From Geoalkalibacter subterraneus (GTDB taxonomy: Bacteria; Desulfobacterota; Desulfuromonadia; Desulfuromonadales; Geoalkalibacteraceae), in NCBI RefSeq assembly GCF_000827125.1, contig NZ_CP010311.1, positions 3,411,524-3,475,523 of the forward strand: a stretch of DNA of 64,000 nucleotides, read 5' to 3'. Positions 1-7,305 of this stretch are shown here, piece by piece (position 1 is the stretch's first letter; every line of letters starts with the position of its first letter). Under the pieces are notes generated by a model. The model worked only from the letters and a program-made list of their open reading frames with translations. It had not been told where the DNA came from and made no database searches. The position numbers were made by a program, and so were the translations under genes.

Positions 1-86
1 TTGGGTGGGGTGAGCTCCTCGACGTCTCCGGCATAACCACGACCGTCAACGAACAGGCTGAAATTGCGTAGAATATGGCTCAGCAT
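1..86 (-). CDS. Phage tail tube protein, Mu gpM-like (5' end only)
   Basis: Only the first 28 codons are inside the window; the gene runs off the left edge. The ATG at 86 follows a GGAGATAAAA ribosome binding site 15 bases after the sheath stop codon. The N-terminus (MLSHILRNFSLFVDGRGY) resembles contractile-tail tube proteins, and the position directly after the sheath gene is where Mu-like phages place the tube. The tube would polymerise inside the sheath and conduct DNA on injection. Identification rests on position plus a short N-terminal match. Confidence 0.7.
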   Translation of the reverse strand, partial: MLSHILRNFSLFVDGRGYAGDVEELTPP

Positions 87-100
87 CGTTTTTTATCTCC

Positions 101-1303
101 TTAGACAATCTGCTCGAAATAGTCATTGACCATGCGGCTGCGGAAGGTCACCCGCTCGGCCGGGGCCGGTGGGGTAAAGTCGAAGTCAAAGAACACCTTG
201 CCTGCCGCCAGGTTCGACGGCGTGTTCAGTTCACTGTCGGCCCAGCACTTGCCACCCAGAATCGCGCCCAGGGTGGTCAGGTAGCTCAGGTAGTTGTTGA
301 CCCCTTCGACCACATCCTCCAGGTAGGTCTTGGTGATGTTGCGGTCAACGGCCCACAGGTGGGCGCGCAGCAGGCTCTCGTTGATCATGTCGGCGGTGCG
401 CACCACGTTGATAAAGGCCCACTTGGGGTCGCTCGACAGGGTGCGGTTGCCCCACAGTCGGTAGCCGTCCTGTCGGATGATCGTCGCGATGTTCTGCTCG
501 TTAAGCAGGTTGGCGCGGGCATCGGCGTCGCCCAGGGTAAAGTCGATCGGGCGGGTGGTGCCGACAATGCCGTACATTTCGCGGTTGGAGGGGCTCCACC
601 AGAAGCCGCGCTCGGCGTCCGATTTGGCGATCATTCCGGCCACCCGGGCGCTGGCAGGCTCAATCGCCACCTCGCCATCAGCAAACACCTTGACGCCGGG
701 GTCAACCAGATAGACGCGGCGACTGCCGAAATCCGCCGCATAGGTGATGGCATCGGCGTCGTTGGTGTCGGGGCCGTCGGCAATAATCACGGCGCGCAAT
801 CGGTCGGCAATGCCCAGCAGCTCCGCCACCACCGGGTTGGCCAGAAACTGCCCCGACGTGACCGGGTCTTCCGGGCGATGACTGGTAAAGCCTGGCGCGC
901 ACAAGATGCGCGGAGCAAAGCCAAGGACGCTCTCGGCGGCCAAAAAGGCGTGAACGCCGGTGTAGGCGCCGGTTTCCACATCAACGCCACCAGTCACGTT
1001 ACTGATCGTCGCGGCAAGGTCCAGCCCCTCGTCGACCCGTACCACAACAACAACCGCCCCAGCCTGGTCAAAGATGCCGTCAATAGCGTCGGGCAGGGTT
1101 CCGTTGCCGGCACCGACCGTATCGAGGGCAGCGGCTTCAAGGCGATTTCCGGCAATCATCACCGGGGTGTTCAGCGGAAACTTCGCGGCGTCGGCGTCGG
1201 GGGCGGTACCGATCAGGCCGATAACGCTACTGCGAACGGTTTGAATCGGGCGCGGGCCGTAGTCAATTTCTACAACCTCAACCCCGTGTAAAAACGATGG
1301 CAT
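101..1303 (-). CDS. Phage tail sheath protein, Mu gpL-like
   Basis: This 400-residue protein is a contractile tail sheath subunit. Near the N-terminus it has the typical opening in which the protein passes into an early VIGLIGTAPDADA segment, as in Mu gpL and related sheath proteins. The C-terminal part (NYLSYLTTLGAILGGKCW and FFDFDFTPPAPAERVTFRSR) matches the conserved sheath C-terminal domain. It starts three bases after the stop codon of the DUF2635 gene and is followed by the tube gene, the classic sheath-tube pair. It contracts around the tube to drive infection. Confidence 0.9.
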   Translation of the reverse strand: MPSFLHGVEVVEIDYGPRPIQTVRSSVIGLIGTAPDADAAKFPLNTPVMIAGNRLEAAALDTVGAGNGTLPDAIDGIFDQAGAVVVVVRVDEGLDLAATISNVTGGVDVETGAYTGVHAFLAAESVLGFAPRILCAPGFTSHRPEDPVTSGQFLANPVVAELLGIADRLRAVIIADGPDTNDADAITYAADFGSRRVYLVDPGVKVFADGEVAIEPASARVAGMIAKSDAERGFWWSPSNREMYGIVGTTRPIDFTLGDADARANLLNEQNIATIIRQDGYRLWGNRTLSSDPKWAFINVVRTADMINESLLRAHLWAVDRNITKTYLEDVVEGVNNYLSYLTTLGAILGGKCWADSELNTPSNLAAGKVFFDFDFTPPAPAERVTFRSRMVNDYFEQIV

Positions 1304-1306
1304 GGC

Positions 1307-1483
1307 TTATTTCTCCTTGCTGGTTCTGGGTTTGGCTTCCACTTTGACCGGCTCGATCTTCCCTGCCAGCACCAGATATTTGGCTTGGCGTGGGTTGAGC
1401 TTAACGGTCTGGCCCTGCGCCACCTGCGACCCATCGGCCATGGAAACATTCCTCTTCGCGATATAGCTCTGCTGTTCTGGCAT
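1307..1483 (-). CDS. DUF2635 small tail protein, Mu gp38-like
   Basis: A 58-residue ORF starting at an ATG at 1483 behind an AAAGGAGAAGG ribosome binding site. Small proteins of the DUF2635 family lie directly in front of the tail sheath gene in Mu-like phages, as here. Visible features are the central VKLNPRQAKYLVLAGKIEPV stretch and a basic tail. Its molecular role is not established; a tail-assembly role is inferred from position. Confidence 0.7.
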   Translation of the reverse strand: MPEQQSYIAKRNVSMADGSQVAQGQTVKLNPRQAKYLVLAGKIEPVKVEAKPRTSKEK

Positions 1484-1495
1484 GATCCTTCTCCT

Positions 1496-1711
1496 TTAGT
1501 AGACTTTGCCTGTATGCTCACCATCCGGCGCACCGCCGGTGGTCTCAACCACAGCGTTTGCCTGAATCTCGTCAATAATCCCCTGGCACAGCGCCTCCAG
1601 CACCTTGCGCCGGTACGCGGCAACAGCGCCACCGTCGTTGCTTTGGTGAGCCGGTACGGCAGCCATCCGCGCCTCGACAAAGTCGGCCATGCTCTGCTTG
1701 GTCAGCCCCAT
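1496..1711 (-). CDS. Small phage protein between baseplate V and DUF2635 genes
   Basis: A 71-residue ORF whose ATG overlaps the stop codon of the baseplate V gene (TGATG), indicating translational coupling. It begins MGLTKQSMADFVEARMA and is otherwise featureless. I do not recognise the family. The tight packing in the tail operon and start overlap make it very likely to be expressed; a tail-assembly role is a guess from position. Confidence 0.6.
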   Translation of the reverse strand: MGLTKQSMADFVEARMAAVPAHQSNDGGAVAAYRRKVLEALCQGIIDEIQANAVVETTGGAPDGEHTGKVY

Positions 1712-2283
1712 CAGAAACTCTCCTGAACTGTTGCGCTGATGTGAGGGTGCGGCTTGCCGGTAAAGGCGCAGATACAATCGCCCTGGACCGCCCCCTTGAG
1801 CTGGCCGCTGCCACCATCGATGTCGACCTTGTTCTTGCTGATCAGCGTCGTCTTTCCCGCGACGTTGATGTCGGCATTGCCGCCGACGTCAATCAAGGTC
1901 TGACCGGCGGTGTTGATGTGCAACTGGCCGGCGGCGCGGTCGTACTGCACAAAGCCGCCGTCAGCAAAGTCAATGCGGCGCACCGTTTCGCGGTCACCAT
2001 TGGCCGGGTGCGCTGCCTGGTAAATCGCCGGGAGCACCAGGCCTTGGGCCAGGTCGCCGCAGGGGGCCAGCAGCAGAACTTGTTCGCCGACCTCGGGTGC
2101 CCACCAGTCGCGGTCGTTGCTTGCGCGGCGAGTCAGCCAGGGAAGCCAGGTGGTCAGCAGGTTGCCCGATTTGACCCGCACTTTTGCGGCGGGTGCGTCG
2201 AGTTCAGCCACCGTGCCGACGCGCAACAGGTTGGCAACCATGCGCTCCAGCTCACTGACGCGGTAGTTCAGCGGCTCGTTCAT
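1711..2283 (-). CDS. Phage baseplate assembly protein V (spike)
   Basis: A 190-residue protein of the gpV/gp45 baseplate spike family. The N-terminal half (about 1-110) has the OB-fold-like pattern with VRVKSGNLLTTWLPWL and GEQVLLLAPCGD; the C-terminal half (about 115-190) has the repetitive beta-helix-like pattern INTAGQTLIDVGGNADINVA. The start ATG at 2283 shares one base with the gp37-like stop codon. Reading the same frame further upstream would run through the neighbouring gene in the wrong frame, so the internal ATG is the start. The protein would puncture the host envelope at the tip of the contractile tail. Confidence 0.88.
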   Translation of the reverse strand: MNEPLNYRVSELERMVANLLRVGTVAELDAPAAKVRVKSGNLLTTWLPWLTRRASNDRDWWAPEVGEQVLLLAPCGDLAQGLVLPAIYQAAHPANGDRETVRRIDFADGGFVQYDRAAGQLHINTAGQTLIDVGGNADINVAGKTTLISKNKVDIDGGSGQLKGAVQGDCICAFTGKPHPHISATVQESF

Positions 2284-2834
2284 CAGTCGCTGCCTCCCAG
2301 CTTGATATAGTCGTCCTCGTGGGGCTCGCCGATTTCCGGTGCAAAGCCGACGTAGAGCTCGGAGGGCAGCACGCCTTCTCCGGCCCAGATATCGGCCCCC
2401 AGGCGCACCCGCTGTTCCCAGGTCACAGCCCACAGCGCAACGCCCGCCTTGTCGAACTCGGCCCCGTACAGGTTGTCGAGTCGGGTCACGCTGGCCGCGC
2501 TGCAGCCGGTCTGCCCGAAGCGCGCCCCCTCCACCTCGGCCAGCACACCTTCGGCCAGCTCCAGCGCATCCATGCCGCGCTCGTTGCGGCCTCCCGCGTG
2601 CCGCGTCAGGCAGTAAGCGCTGTAGCGGCACAGAAAGTCGTATTCGCCGTTGCCGTGCTCGCTGCCCCGGGTCGCACCCAGGCAGGCCACCAGCACCGCA
2701 GGCGCCGCCAGGCTGCCCCGCGACAGCTCCCCGCCGGAGAACTCCCCCGCGTACAGGTCGCAAGTGCGAAGACCGGGCAGGGCTGTTTTCAGGTGCGCCA
2801 CGGCGGCGCGCTGCAGCTGGTTGGGAGTCGTCAC
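2283..2834 (-). CDS. Mu gp37-like tail-completion protein
   Basis: A 183-residue protein that follows the DUF1320/gp36 gene and precedes baseplate V, matching Mu gp37 in position and size. Visible landmarks are AAVAHLKTALPGLRTCDLYAG near the N-terminus and WAVTWEQRVRLGADIW near the middle, a pattern shared with gp37-family neck or tail-terminator proteins. The gp36 stop lies just in front of its start. Its exact role in the neck/tail connection is inferred from the family. Confidence 0.72.
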   Translation of the reverse strand: MTTPNQLQRAAVAHLKTALPGLRTCDLYAGEFSGGELSRGSLAAPAVLVACLGATRGSEHGNGEYDFLCRYSAYCLTRHAGGRNERGMDALELAEGVLAEVEGARFGQTGCSAASVTRLDNLYGAEFDKAGVALWAVTWEQRVRLGADIWAGEGVLPSELYVGFAPEIGEPHEDDYIKLGGSD

Positions 2835-3254
2835 TTAATAGCCTCCGCCGTCAAAAACCGAGCGCCCCGGCTTGAACTCGGCAGCGTAGGTGTCGTCACC
2901 TGCAGCCTCCTGCGCCTGATCGTCCACGCCAAGGCTGACCTTGCCGCCGGCGATCTCGCGCAGCAGCCTGCGGGCCTCATCGGCCTGCTTGCTCCAGCGC
3001 TCGTCGTGTGTGTCGGAATCGGTGGCCAGCACGTCGCGGGCCAGAATGCACGCCAGGCGCGTCAGAGTCAGCGGCACGGTGGAAAGCGGCAGCTCGTAGC
3101 GCGGCGCCAGATACATATCGATTTCAGCCGAAGCGTCCGCAATCGCCGCGTCGATCACGGCGGAATCGATAATCCCCGCGCCGTCGCGGTCGGTGAGCTG
3201 CACCAGCAGCTGCTCGCCGAATCTCTCTATCATCTGTGCCTGGGTGCAATACAT
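2835..3254 (-). CDS. DUF1320 / Mu gp36-like head-tail adaptor
   Basis: A 139-residue protein with the DUF1320 signature: an N-terminal MYCTQAQMIERFGEQLL, then AVIDAAIADASAEIDMYLAPRYELPL and TRLACILARDVLAT. The family occurs in Mu-like phages between the major head protein and gp37 and is thought to act in head-tail joining. It starts just after the small FluMu-N gene and is in the same operon. The family call is confident and the structural role is inferred. Confidence 0.82.
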   Translation of the reverse strand: MYCTQAQMIERFGEQLLVQLTDRDGAGIIDSAVIDAAIADASAEIDMYLAPRYELPLSTVPLTLTRLACILARDVLATDSDTHDERWSKQADEARRLLREIAGGKVSLGVDDQAQEAAGDDTYAAEFKPGRSVFDGGGY

Positions 3255-3257
3255 CGG

Positions 3258-3461
3258 TTACTCCTTCTTTGCCCCGCCGGCCTTCTTGCCGCCCTTGGCC
3301 TTGCCACCCTCGACCCCGGCCTCAACTTCGAGCATCGGCTCGTTGAAAAGCACCTCCAGCTCTTTCTCGCTGAAGTGATCATCGGCGTATTCGGTCGGCT
3401 GCTTGCTGTGGGCGACGCCGCAGCGGCGGAAACCGTCGCGCCTGGCAGTAATGCGAATCAT
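3258..3461 (-). CDS. FluMu N-terminal-domain small protein
   Basis: A 67-residue protein read from the ATG at 3461, which follows an AGGTTTTTATG context; a longer in-frame start at 3491 is less likely. It opens MIRITARRDGFRRCGVAHS, typical of the Mu-like FluMu N-terminal domain, and ends in a low-complexity Lys/Gly/Ala tail (GGKAKGGKKAGGAKKE). It lies between the major head gene and DUF1320. The function is unknown; the basic tail could bind nucleic acid or capsid. Confidence 0.68.
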   Translation of the reverse strand: MIRITARRDGFRRCGVAHSKQPTEYADDHFSEKELEVLFNEPMLEVEAGVEGGKAKGGKKAGGAKKE

Positions 3462-3529
3462 AAAAACCTCCGGCAAAAGGGGAGCGGGCACGCGGCCCGC
3501 GCCCCTTATCTCAGGTTGACGTCAGCGCC

Positions 3530-4423
3530 TTAGTCCAGCCAGGGCACTTCGAGCAGCTCGACGCGGTTGAAGTTGATGTTGCTGTCGCCGCCGTTGATCA
3601 GCTGAGCTTGCAGGATCTTGCGCGCCGCACTGGCGTTGCTCGAGCCCACCACCAGAAGGTTGGGCTTGACGCCCAGGGGCTTGCCGTGGTCGCCCTTGAA
3701 GGCGCTCAGGGCGTCGTAGGCGGCTTCGAAATTCGCGGCACTGAGAACCGCTTTGCTGCCAAACGCCATCTGCCAGAAGCCGAAGCCCACGTTCTTGCGG
3801 TCATCGACGCCGTAGATCAGCTCGTTGCGGTTAAACACGTTGTCGTCTTCAGGCTTGTCCTTGTTGACGAACTGCGGCTCCTTGCGCATCTGCAGAATCA
3901 GCGGCTTCAAGGGCCGGCGGGTGTCGAGCAGAAACCAGGGGTTCTCGGCACCGGCCTGCACGTTGCTCACGCTGGCGGTGCTGCCGTCGGCCTGGATCAC
4001 CGGGTGATCGGTGTCGAAGAAATACTGGCCGTCGTAGCATTCGGTGGCGAAGCCGGACGCCAGCAGGTCAAACACCAGCTGATCGGGGTGCTCTCCGGCT
4101 GACTGGCCGAGCATCTCCATCATCGGCGAATACACGCCGTACTGGTCGTCTTCGACCTTTTCGCGCGGCACGCCCACGGTCAGCTCGAACTTCTTGTTCT
4201 TGATGCTGTAATCGTGCTGCTGCAGGTTGTGAATGTGCCGGTCGCCGACCCATTCGCGCATGCCGGGGATATCGCCCAGCCAGCCGTAATCCTCCGCGCC
4301 GGTGGTCGACGGCACGCGGGTGGCCACCTTGTTCCACATGGGCGCGACGCCGCCGAAGCCGCGCTGGAAGGCGGCGTTGAAGGCGCGGAACAGAATAGAA
4401 AGATTGCCGCTGTTGATGATCAT
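3530..4423 (-). CDS. Major head (capsid) protein, Mu gpT-like
   Basis: This 297-residue protein is the major capsid subunit of the Mu gpT family. It begins MIINSGNLSILFRAFNAAFQ and has the conserved EDYGWLGDIPGMREWVGDR segment at about residues 43-61, followed by YSIKNKKFELTVGVPREKVEDD. These are hallmarks of gpT. It lies downstream of the protease/scaffold gene and the decoration-like gene, as expected for a capsid assembly module. Hundreds of copies would form the icosahedral shell. Confidence 0.93.
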   Translation of the reverse strand: MIINSGNLSILFRAFNAAFQRGFGGVAPMWNKVATRVPSTTGAEDYGWLGDIPGMREWVGDRHIHNLQQHDYSIKNKKFELTVGVPREKVEDDQYGVYSPMMEMLGQSAGEHPDQLVFDLLASGFATECYDGQYFFDTDHPVIQADGSTASVSNVQAGAENPWFLLDTRRPLKPLILQMRKEPQFVNKDKPEDDNVFNRNELIYGVDDRKNVGFGFWQMAFGSKAVLSAANFEAAYDALSAFKGDHGKPLGVKPNLLVVGSSNASAARKILQAQLINGGDSNINFNRVELLEVPWLD

Positions 4424-4457
4424 GTGAAAGCTCCTTTATCTCGACTTAAATGGTTGA

Positions 4458-4862
4458 TTATCGAAGATCGACCCAGACGCCCTGGGCGTCGACGTCGAAA
4501 ACCTTGCCGGCCACAGACAGCGTGCCGGTGCCATCGGTCTTGGCGACCGTCTCGTCGTCCGCGATGTAGCAGTCGGTGCCGATGTCGGCAGTAGCAACGG
4601 GGTCGGTGCTGCTGTTGGCGAAGCGGAAAATGCCGCGCTCGATGCGCACATCGGCCGCGTCGTCTGCGCCTGCGCTGTTGTCGACCGTCTCGGCGCAGCG
4701 CCCCACGCCGAGCAGCGTGGTGGCGGCAGCTCCGGGGGTGGCGCGGCCGTTGGCGTCGCGGGCGACCATAGCGCCTGCGAAAAAGATTTTGGCGGCAGCG
4801 GCCTTGAGCGTAAGCTGGTCGCCGCTGCGGCGGGCGGTGTCTCGTTCGGCGGTCAGAGCCAT
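4458..4862 (-). CDS. Head decoration/cement-like protein
   Basis: A 134-residue protein between scaffold and capsid genes. Its composition (Ala/Gly/Asp/Val rich, with MVARDANGRATPGAAATTLLGVG and GKVFDVDAQGVWVDLR) is like small capsid-stabilising beta-sandwich proteins found at this position in Mu-like and other tailed phages. It would bind the outer capsid surface. No catalytic motif is visible; the call depends on composition and location. Confidence 0.55.
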   Translation of the reverse strand: MALTAERDTARRSGDQLTLKAAAAKIFFAGAMVARDANGRATPGAAATTLLGVGRCAETVDNSAGADDAADVRIERGIFRFANSSTDPVATADIGTDCYIADDETVAKTDGTGTLSVAGKVFDVDAQGVWVDLR

Positions 4863-4900
4863 AAGGTTTCTCCTCTATCCTTGGGAAAAGATTGTGGCGG

Positions 4901-5410
4901 TTATTCCGCCGGGTTGGCTTTGCGGTAGTCCTCGGCGCTGATACCCAGGTTGCGGCACACGGCCAGCTCTTCTTCGGTCAGGCTGTCTGCATCGCCGCCC
5001 TCGGGAGCTTTGCCCCCGGTCTGGGTGCCGCCCTTAAGTGCTGCGATCGCAGGGGTCTTCTCGAGATACCCCTTAAGCGCCGCGACATCTTTGTTGCCCA
5101 GCTCTTTCGCCCAGTCTTTCTGGGCGGGCAGCAGCTTGCCGTCGGCGATACCTTTGTCCACCAGGGCGGTCACTTCGCCGCTGGTCTGCTGCGCTTTCAG
5201 CGCGGCCACCTCGGTCTTGAGCGACTCGAAGATCTCCATCGGCACGAACTTGGCCGGGTCGGGCTTGGCGGCTTTAAGCGCCGCAATCTCATCATCCTTG
5301 CCCTTGGCCGCATCCGCCTTGGCTTTGAGTGCGGTCATGGCGCTTTTGATCTGCTCGTCGCTCGCGTCTTCGGCAAGCCCCAACAGCGCAATCAACTCTT
5401 CTCGGTTCAT
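4901..5410 (-). CDS. Internal-start capsid scaffold, Mu gpZ-like
   Basis: The same reading frame as the protease, initiated at the internal ATG at 5410 behind AGAGGAGCACACC. It gives a 169-residue product beginning MNREELIALLGLAEDASDEQ, rich in Ala, Lys and Glu, as expected for a helical scaffold around which the capsid protein polymerises. Nested protease/scaffold genes are standard in Mu-like phages. Use of the internal start is inferred from the strong ribosome binding site. Confidence 0.65.
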   Translation of the reverse strand: MNREELIALLGLAEDASDEQIKSAMTALKAKADAAKGKDDEIAALKAAKPDPAKFVPMEIFESLKTEVAALKAQQTSGEVTALVDKGIADGKLLPAQKDWAKELGNKDVAALKGYLEKTPAIAALKGGTQTGGKAPEGGDADSLTEEELAVCRNLGISAEDYRKANPAE

Positions 5411-5929
5411 GGTGTGCTCCTCTTCTGTGGTTGAAAACTTCGCGGCGGCCCGGGCCGCCAGGTCACTATGGCCGTCCAGGGCCGGGTAGTTGGTCAAAGC
5501 GGCCATCAGCAGCTGCGTGACGGTGCCGCTTTGCCGGTCGTATCTGAAAACGGGAGAGATATAGCGGTACTCGCCGGCCTCGATCAGCGCCCGGGCACGT
5601 TCGGTCCAGCGCACATCGGTGGCGTAGAGCCCATCGCCCTCGCGCCATTCGAGGCGCTTGAACCAACCGGCCGCAGGCGCGGGCTTGCCGTTGTTCTCGG
5701 CGTTGAGGGTCTGGTGTTCGTAGTCGATGACAAAGTCGCCCCGGGCGGCTTCGGCCTGGGCGATGAGCCGCGCGGCGGCCGCAGCGTCGACCTTCCAGCT
5801 TTCGACGTCACCGGGGCGGCCATCTCTGGCGCGGAACTCTCCAGCCGGCACCAGCATGATTTCGGTCGGCACGCCGCCGGTCAGTTCGGACACGCAGGCG
5901 GCAATGGCAATGCGGTGTTTTTTGATCAT
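4901..5929 (-). CDS. Phage head maturation protease, Mu gpI-like, with in-frame scaffold
   Basis: A 342-residue protein of the Mu I family. The N-terminal ~170 residues form the protease part (FVIDYEHQTLNAENNGKPAPAAGW with the conserved DYEH region and later YRYISPVF). The C-terminal part is Ala/Lys/Glu-rich and helical, typical of a scaffold. An internal ATG at 5410 with an AGAGGAGC ribosome binding site would make the scaffold alone, as with Mu gpZ. The protease would cleave the scaffold and itself during head maturation. Confidence 0.88.
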   Translation of the reverse strand: MIKKHRIAIAACVSELTGGVPTEIMLVPAGEFRARDGRPGDVESWKVDAAAAARLIAQAEAARGDFVIDYEHQTLNAENNGKPAPAAGWFKRLEWREGDGLYATDVRWTERARALIEAGEYRYISPVFRYDRQSGTVTQLLMAALTNYPALDGHSDLAARAAAKFSTTEEEHTMNREELIALLGLAEDASDEQIKSAMTALKAKADAAKGKDDEIAALKAAKPDPAKFVPMEIFESLKTEVAALKAQQTSGEVTALVDKGIADGKLLPAQKDWAKELGNKDVAALKGYLEKTPAIAALKGGTQTGGKAPEGGDADSLTEEELAVCRNLGISAEDYRKANPAE

Positions 5930-6090
5930 CCTCGTCCCTCCATGGGCCGCTTTTGCTTTTGCGGGTCAGTGGTCTGAATCAGAACCGTTTTTAAACCCTT
6001 TTTAAAATCCTCTGTATTGAACGATCTTTGCTTCCCCGTACGTTGGGGTGGTCGCGACCCTTTAAAGCCGTTACAGGGCAAATTTCGCGT
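5930..6090. other. Gap between virion morphogenesis and protease genes
   Basis: These 160 bases hold no convincing gene. On the minus strand they would be the leader of the protease gene. I see AT-rich runs near 5985-6010 (TTTAAAAAGGG type) that could belong to a promoter, but no clear pair of boxes. Confidence 0.4.
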
Positions 6091-6540
6091 TCAGCCTTCC
6101 AGCGCCTGCGCCATGTGTTCCTCCACCAGGCGCAGCACCTCGGTCTCATCGCCGCGCGAAAGTCCCAGAAAGGGCCGTTCCGGAATGTTCGCTTCGTCGC
6201 GCCCGAACTGATGCGTCGCGCCGTAGATCCGGTCGGTGCCGAACACCAGCTCTTTCGCGCTGGCCTGGTAGCGCAGCGTGCCCGCCAAAAGATCATCGAG
6301 CACCAGGACCTTGCCTTTATTGCGCTTCTTGCGCTTTTTGTACTGCGGCGACAGCGGCTCCCAGGGGTCACCTTCCGGGCTCTGCTGCTCCTTGAACCTC
6401 TCGTCGTGGGCCAGCAGCAGGTATCCGCCGATATCGCGAAAGACCGGCGCGAGGTTGCCCGCCTTTTGCTCCAGTCTCTCCAGCGCCGCCTTGACCTCCT
6501 CGATCCCGCTGACTTCGACGTTGAACTTCGCACCGGCCAC
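6091..6540 (-). CDS. Phage virion morphogenesis protein, Mu gpG-like
   Basis: A 149-residue protein of the phage virion morphogenesis (Mu gpG, P2 gpS-related) family. It has the typical N-terminus FNVEVSGIEEVKAALERLEQKAGNLAPVFRDIG (in pieces) and the conserved C-terminal region ATHQFGRDEANIPERPFLGLS. It directly follows the F-like gene, sharing a base with its stop codon, as in Mu. The family acts in tail or head completion. Confidence 0.88.
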   Translation of the reverse strand: MAGAKFNVEVSGIEEVKAALERLEQKAGNLAPVFRDIGGYLLLAHDERFKEQQSPEGDPWEPLSPQYKKRKKRNKGKVLVLDDLLAGTLRYQASAKELVFGTDRIYGATHQFGRDEANIPERPFLGLSRGDETEVLRLVEEHMAQALEG

Positions 6541-7304
6541 TACCGCCTCCGCCCGTCGGTCTCACTACGCAGCCGCGCGGCAATGTCGGCCGGCAGCGCA
6601 GCGATCTTCTCGTCGATAAATCCGGCCCGGTTCTCTCCTGGCCGATATTCAAAGCCCGGATCGATGCCGTGCGGCACCTTGACGGTGCGCGGGCTTGGGC
6701 CGCGCACGCCGACGGTCTTTTCCTCCCACTCGACCGGCGGGGCGCTCTGGGCCACATCCAGCCCCATGCGCCGGGCGTCGGCTTCGCTGATCATGCGCTT
6801 TTTGCACTTGCAGCCCCAGCCGTTCTGCGGGGTGTGGGTGTCCCACCAGGGGTCATCGAGCGGCAGCACCAGCCCATCCCAGGCCAGATGCTCCGGGCGC
6901 GGGTCTTCGCTGCCGCCGTGGCGGTACAGGCCATAGGGCCTGCGGCGCCTCAGCTCCGGGTCGGCCATCTGCGCTTCGCGCCCGGCGTGATAGCTCTGCC
7001 GCAGGTTCGTTTCAAAGATCACCCGGGTGCGCCAGTTGCGCCCTCCGGTGTAGCTCCAGCCGCGTCGCTCGACGATCTCGTCAAAGTCGCGGCGAAACTC
7101 CTCCAGGGTGGTGCCTTCAGCGATCGCCTTATCCACCGCTGCGCGCAGATCGGCCAGCAGGTCCGCCTTGGCCGCGCCGGCCACCATGAAGGCGTGGTTG
7201 TGCTCTGCGGCATACACATCCGTCCAAACCGCCGTGAGCTGCGGATACTTGCGGCGGAAGAACGCGATCTGCTCCGCAAAAGGCAGGCTGCCGTATTCAG
7301 CCAT
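6540..7304 (-). CDS. Head morphogenesis protein, Mu gpF-like
   Basis: A 254-residue minor head protein of the Mu F / SPP1 gp7 family. The conserved core is visible as TRVIFETNLRQSYHAGREAQ, then DPRPEHLAWDGLVLPLDDPWW and TPQNGWGCKCKKRMIS, with the paired cysteines typical of the family. The ATG at 7304, preceded by GGAGGATCTCTAGG, is chosen over an upstream in-frame ATG that overlaps the portal gene. It sits between portal and gpG-like genes, as in Mu. Confidence 0.88.
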   Translation of the reverse strand: MAEYGSLPFAEQIAFFRRKYPQLTAVWTDVYAAEHNHAFMVAGAAKADLLADLRAAVDKAIAEGTTLEEFRRDFDEIVERRGWSYTGGRNWRTRVIFETNLRQSYHAGREAQMADPELRRRRPYGLYRHGGSEDPRPEHLAWDGLVLPLDDPWWDTHTPQNGWGCKCKKRMISEADARRMGLDVAQSAPPVEWEEKTVGVRGPSPRTVKVPHGIDPGFEYRPGENRAGFIDEKIAALPADIAARLRSETDGRRR

Positions 7305-7305
7305 C

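Noticed and set aside
359..1291. Long plus-strand open frames opposite the sheath, portal, transposase and other prophage genes
   Set aside because: They are mirror-frame artefacts of high-GC coding sequence. They lack ribosome binding sites and their proteins are low-complexity Arg/Ala/Gly/Val-rich.
2276..2290. Another TCATCAG (CUGAUGA on the minus strand) as a fourth hammerhead core
   Set aside because: It is the gp37-like stop overlapping the baseplate V start, with no GAAA box or stems nearby. The copy near 12335 is also coding and lacks a core.
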